A DNA stretch of 7,646 nucleotides from Cyanobacteria bacterium UBA6984 (lineage in GTDB: Bacteria; Cyanobacteriota; Vampirovibrionia; Gastranaerophilales; Gastranaerophilaceae), in NCBI GenBank assembly GCA_002450015.1, contig DJYG01000051.1, positions 1 through 7,646 on the forward strand, read 5' to 3'. Every line of letters starts with the position of its first letter. The first letter of the stretch is position 1. Made by a program: the position numbers and the translations under genes. Shown piece by piece: positions 4,803 to 7,646 of the stretch. A model generated the notes under the pieces. It made no database searches. It saw only the letters and a program-made list of their open reading frames with translations, and was not told the origin of the DNA.

Positions 4803-5537
4803 ATGAGTGGAAAACAACCTGAATATCAAAATATGAAAAGATATAAAAAGCAAAAAGATGTCACTGCACAAAATATTTTAACAGTATTTGTGACAACATT
4901 TCTTGTAATGTTAGTCTTTTTTATCGGAGCAGCAAAACATATTACTCCAAATGTAGATGTAGCTATTGGAGAAGACAGTGCAACAGATGCAAAAGAATCA
5001 GGACTTGGTGTTAAAGGATTTATTGATAACAGATTAAAGTCAATTCAATCTGAAGATGCCTCTGAAATTTCAAAAAAAATAGAAGAAAAAGTTACGTCAA
5101 CTTTTGAAGAAGATGATGAAGATAATTATTTTTCGAAAGAATTAGAGGAAAAAGTTAAAATACCGGTTGTTAAAAAGGTAAAACAAGAAATTACAACATT
5201 AAAAGATATTGACAACGACGAAGAAAAAAACATAACAAAACCTTCATCAGTACCTCAACCAAAACCAAATATTAAAAATACAATTAAAAAAGATACAGTT
5301 CAATCAAATGCAGCAACAAGTGTAAAAGTAGTTGTAGGAAATTATTCAACAATAGAACAAGCAAAGGTAGCTCAATCAATACTGCAAGAGTCTGCTCTTG
5401 GTGTAAGCCCGTTTATTAAAAATATAAATGGAACATATACATTGCAAGTAGGTTCTTTTTCATCTGAAGAAAAAGCTCAAACTCTTACAAATGAACTTTT
5501 GAAGAATAACTTTCCTGCAAGAATTATTAGAAATTAA
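4803..5537 (+). CDS. Membrane-anchored SPOR-domain protein
   Basis: The 244-residue protein has a short basic cytoplasmic N-terminus, one transmembrane helix at about residues 24-44 (ILTVFVTTFLVMLVFFIGAA), and a long acidic and Lys-rich linker (about 50-165, including a run of Asp/Glu near 100-106). It ends in a SPOR domain (about 172-244). The SPOR half-repeats are visible as VVVGNYSTIEQAKVAQSIL and LQVGSFSSEEKAQTL. SPOR domains bind peptidoglycan stripped of peptide side chains and usually direct proteins to the division septum. The topology, N-in with the SPOR domain outside, resembles FtsN or DedD-like proteins, but FtsN identity cannot be claimed. The start has a good Shine-Dalgarno 7 nt upstream. 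The kinase gene follows after 17 bp and is probably in the same operon. Confidence 0.88.
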   Translation: MSGKQPEYQNMKRYKKQKDVTAQNILTVFVTTFLVMLVFFIGAAKHITPNVDVAIGEDSATDAKESGLGVKGFIDNRLKSIQSEDASEISKKIEEKVTSTFEEDDEDNYFSKELEEKVKIPVVKKVKQEITTLKDIDNDEEKNITKPSSVPQPKPNIKNTIKKDTVQSNAATSVKVVVGNYSTIEQAKVAQSILQESALGVSPFIKNINGTYTLQVGSFSSEEKAQTLTNELLKNNFPARIIRN

Positions 5538-5554
5538 AAAATAAGGAGATAGAA

Positions 5555-6604
5555 ATGTCTGATATAGTGACTATTGGCAGTGCAACAATTGATGTATTTG
5601 TCAGATGCGATGATGCAAATATAGTTTCAGTTCAATCAACTGATAAAAAATCTGAATTTATGAGTTATAAATATGGTTCAAAATTAGAAATAACTGATTT
5701 TGACACAAATGTTGGCGGAGGTGGTGTTAATACCGCGGTTAATTTTGCCAATTTAGGTTTTGATACATCTGCCATTTTTAAATTGGGTGAAGATATTTAT
5801 TCAAAAGGAGTTTTAAAATATTTTGAAAATAAAAACGTCAATCTTTCACACATAATTCAAACACACAAAACTACAACAGGATTTTCTATTATACTTGTAA
5901 GCTTTGAGGGTGAGAGAACTGTTCTTGCTCACAGAGGCGGTAATGGTGAAATCAAAAAAGATGATATTGATTTTGAAGTTATAAAAAATGCAAAATTTTT
6001 ATACCTTGCTCCACTAAACGGAAAATCCACAAAAGTTCTTGAACCTGTTGTAGATTATGCTCATAACAATGGTGTTTTAGTTTGTGTTAATGCAGGAACA
6101 TCAAGCATTAAAAAAGGGTTTGAATATATGAAAAAAATACTAGAGGATGCTGATGTTGTTGTTATGAACAAAGAAGAAGCTCAAATGTGTACAAAGATTG
6201 AAATTCGACCTGATACATCTGAACATAAATATTCTAAAGAAAAAATTCATCCTGATTTAGTTGAAAATTTAAAAAAATTAAAAGTAAAAGATTATCAAAT
6301 AATAGTTATTACAGACGGTGGTAATGGCGCTTATGCATACAACGGAAAACAAATATTCTATTGTCCTGTGTATCCCGGAAAAGTTGTTTCAACATTAGGT
6401 GCAGGTGATGCGTTTGCATCTACATTCTGTGCAAGCATGGACAGAACAAAAATGGATATTGGTAAATCTTTACTATATGGTTCAATTAATTCAGGTTCAG
6501 TTGTATCAAAATTCAGCGCAACAGAGGGTCTTCTAACTTTTGAACAAATAGAAGAACGCTTAAGAGAACTTCCTGAGTATAACTATGAAATTATTGATTT
6601 ATAA
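5555..6604 (+). CDS. PfkB-family carbohydrate/nucleoside kinase
   Basis: This cytoplasmic ribokinase-type enzyme transfers phosphate from ATP to a sugar or nucleoside hydroxyl. It opens with the family start DIVTIGSATIDVFV. The first PfkB signature is GGGGVNTAVNFANLG (residues 54-68). The second is VSTLGAGDAFASTFCASM, with the GAGD anion hole and catalytic base Asp285. The ATP-site strands VVVMNKEEA and IIVITDGGNGAYAY are present. At 349 residues it is somewhat longer than ribokinase (about 310), with extra residues near 30-45 (STDKKSEFMSYKYGS) and 215-235. The substrate cannot be fixed from sequence; ribose, fructose-type sugars and adenosine are all possible. The ribosome binding site AAGGAG (5543-5548) lies 6 nt before the ATG. 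It follows the SPOR gene by 17 bp and converges on the pilin gene with 26 bp between, where I see no clear terminator hairpin. Confidence 0.92.
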   Translation: MSDIVTIGSATIDVFVRCDDANIVSVQSTDKKSEFMSYKYGSKLEITDFDTNVGGGGVNTAVNFANLGFDTSAIFKLGEDIYSKGVLKYFENKNVNLSHIIQTHKTTTGFSIILVSFEGERTVLAHRGGNGEIKKDDIDFEVIKNAKFLYLAPLNGKSTKVLEPVVDYAHNNGVLVCVNAGTSSIKKGFEYMKKILEDADVVVMNKEEAQMCTKIEIRPDTSEHKYSKEKIHPDLVENLKKLKVKDYQIIVITDGGNGAYAYNGKQIFYCPVYPGKVVSTLGAGDAFASTFCASMDRTKMDIGKSLLYGSINSGSVVSKFSATEGLLTFEQIEERLRELPEYNYEIIDL

Positions 6605-6630
6605 AAATTATCAAATTTAATACTATTTCA

Positions 6631-7467
6631 TTATTTACACGTTGGATTGGATTCTGTGACGGTAGTTCCATTTGGGCATGTTCCATTTTTATCTGTAAAT
6701 TTCAAATAATCCATGTTGCCATAATCTATAATCCACGCAGAAGAACAAAACCCATTACCTTTAATTTCACTTAACATTCCAGAAAAAGACATACGCTCCG
6801 GTGTGAATTCAAAATAAGGTGAATTCGAGAAAAATCTGAAAACATCTGAGCCGATTCTAAATTGCCCTTTATTTGGTCCATCAATATCTACATAAAAAGT
6901 TAAACCTTTTTCAGTTTTATTATCGGCAATTGCAATAGATGTTCCATCACTAGTTATAAATTTATAAAATCTGGCAGTATTTGCAATAGCTAGACCTGAT
7001 TCAGTATTATCTGCGAATTTTATATTTTTATTTGAATCAAAACAGTTTTGATTTGTAGTATTTGAACAATTTTTGGAAAGCTTCATAAATTCTGATATAC
7101 GTTCACCAGCAACAAATGTATCTGTAATAGTTCCACCAAACGCACCTGATGCACTTTTCCACTCGTCAATAGGACCATAAACAGCCTGAGCCCTGCCTAC
7201 TGCATCTGTCAAGTTTTGATATACCTTCTTAACTTTTACAACTTTTTCTTTGTCACCTGTTGAAGAGTTTAAGTTCGGAAGTGTCAATGCAGCAACAACA
7301 CCGATAATGCCCATGACAATGAGAGTTTCAGCAAGAGTGAAAGCGAATTGTTTTGTTCGGCAGAGTGCAAATACGCCGTAATGACATTTTCTGTCATTGC
7401 GAGCCGATTTATCGGCGTGGCAATCTATTTGATTACTCTTTAAATAATTAAGGATTCTTTTTAGCAT
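6631..7467 (-). CDS. Type IV pilin-like/type II secretion pseudopilin with long leader
   Basis: The 278-residue protein carries the prepilin signature QFA/FTLAETLIVMG at residues 40-53. Cleavage by prepilin peptidase is expected between Ala42 and Phe43, with the key Glu at mature position 5. The hydrophobic helix continues through VVAALTLPNL, and a globular domain follows with Cys pairs, including the terminal CPNGTTVTESNPTCK. Such proteins assemble into type IV pili or type II secretion pseudopili; which one is unclear. The leader is unusually long at 42 residues. Residues 14-25 (IDCHADKSARND) are encoded by a small palindromic repeat (7393-7427), and residues 26-30 by part of a second hairpin. 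The start is supported by AAGGAA (7475-7480), 7 nt upstream. Its 5' region is duplicated at the broken pilin at 206-467. No pilus assembly genes are nearby. Confidence 0.88.
   Translation of the reverse strand: MLKRILNYLKSNQIDCHADKSARNDRKCHYGVFALCRTKQFAFTLAETLIVMGIIGVVAALTLPNLNSSTGDKEKVVKVKKVYQNLTDAVGRAQAVYGPIDEWKSASGAFGGTITDTFVAGERISEFMKLSKNCSNTTNQNCFDSNKNIKFADNTESGLAIANTARFYKFITSDGTSIAIADNKTEKGLTFYVDIDGPNKGQFRIGSDVFRFFSNSPYFEFTPERMSFSGMLSEIKGNGFCSSAWIIDYGNMDYLKFTDKNGTCPNGTTVTESNPTCK
7380..7427. repeat. Small palindromic repeat, sub-family D, inside the pilin leader
   Basis: The core element at 7393-7427 has outer arms ATTGC (7396-7400) and GCAAT (7420-7424) and an inner hairpin GCCGAT/ATCGGC (7403-7408 and 7411-7416) with a 2-nt loop. 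A neighbouring hairpin pairs AATGACA (7380-7386) with TGTCATT (7392-7398). The whole is read in frame as part of the pilin leader peptide. It shares the GTCAT...ATC frame of sub-families A, B and C. Confidence 0.85.
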
Positions 7468-7532
7468 GTTATACTTCCTTTCTTTGTTTATTTATATTTC
7501 CGTCATACTGAGCGTTAGCGAAGTATCCAGTT
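7454..7532 (-). repeat. Right copy of 79-bp inverted repeat: pilin 5' region with palindrome C
   Basis: This is the reverse complement of 141-219 with four mismatches. It covers palindrome C (7501-7532, one mismatch in 32 to the left copy), the AT-rich leader, the ribosome binding site and the first codons of the intact pilin. Confidence 0.9.
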
Positions 7533-7540
7533 GATTTTTT

Positions 7541-7646
7541 GTCTTGGATTATTCGGGTACGCACCGGCTTGTTGCTCGTATAAATTGCTATCGCAATTTT
7601 AGTAACTTCGCAATCGCCTGTTGCTCCTACGGGTTTCACTCACTTA
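7541..7646 (+). repeat. Dispersed repeat E, right copy, running off the window
   Basis: The first 82 bp match 253-334 with six mismatches, including the perfect AAATTGC/GCAATTT hairpin (7582-7599). It is open in one frame, reading LDYSGTHRLVARINCYRN and on to the window edge without a stop. By analogy with the left copy, which runs into a pilin helix, a further pilin gene on the + strand may begin here. That is inference only. Confidence 0.75.

Noticed and set aside
6605..6630. Bidirectional terminator between pfkB and the pilin gene
   Set aside because: The 26 bp are AT-rich but contain no inverted repeat of useful length.

Overview
The window is AT-rich, uses the standard genetic code and is densely coded, with both strands used. 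A pilin N-terminus of the FTLAETLIVMG type, an 11-helix NSS transporter, a SPOR protein and many small palindromic repeats suggest an uncultured gut-type bacterium, most like the Gastranaerophilales/Melainabacteria (non-photosynthetic relatives of Cyanobacteria). That assignment rests on pattern memory and is moderate at best.

Layout. Bases 1-205 hold no gene but carry a cluster of short dispersed repeats. Bases 206-467 are a wrecked type IV pilin-like gene: its start, N-terminal helix and C-terminal tail lie in three different frames and nearly all of the mature domain is missing. Bases 470-508 look like a relic of an ORF6N gene. A minus-strand HepT-MntA toxin-antitoxin pair (506-1152) follows, then a divergent ORF6N gene (1225-1755). 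Next come hisS (1805-3052) and an overlapping gene for a nucleotidyltransferase-like protein with a degenerate active site (3042-3368). A sodium-coupled amino acid transporter of the NSS family (3376-4689) is on the minus strand. It diverges from a SPOR-domain protein (4803-5537) and a PfkB-family kinase (5555-6604), which form a likely operon. An intact pilin-like gene (6631-7467, minus) and further repeats close the window.

The most notable structure is a 45-bp direct repeat (1185-1229 and 1765-1809). It places the same promoter (TTGAAT, 17 bp, TAACAT) and the same ATGGC start in front of both the ORF6N gene and hisS. The ORF6N gene thus sits in a 580-bp unit that appears to have been inserted exactly at the hisS start, with the promoter duplicated. 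These two genes and mntA all have a -10 box ending 6 nt before the ATG and no Shine-Dalgarno sequence, which predicts leaderless mRNAs. Genes elsewhere in the window, such as those at 3042, 4803, 5555 and 7467, have ordinary Shine-Dalgarno sites.

The second theme is repeats around the pilins. Four sub-families of small palindromes share a GTCAT...ATC frame, and their outer stems differ in a compensatory way. One is read in frame inside the leader peptide of the intact pilin. The two pilin loci share a 79-bp inverted repeat covering the 5' region, ribosome binding site and start codon. I see no CRISPR array, tRNA, rRNA or transposase gene. The parts belong to known families; what may be new is their arrangement: promoter-precise insertion next to hisS, repeats inside pilin leaders, and a palindrome inside the ORF6N gene.
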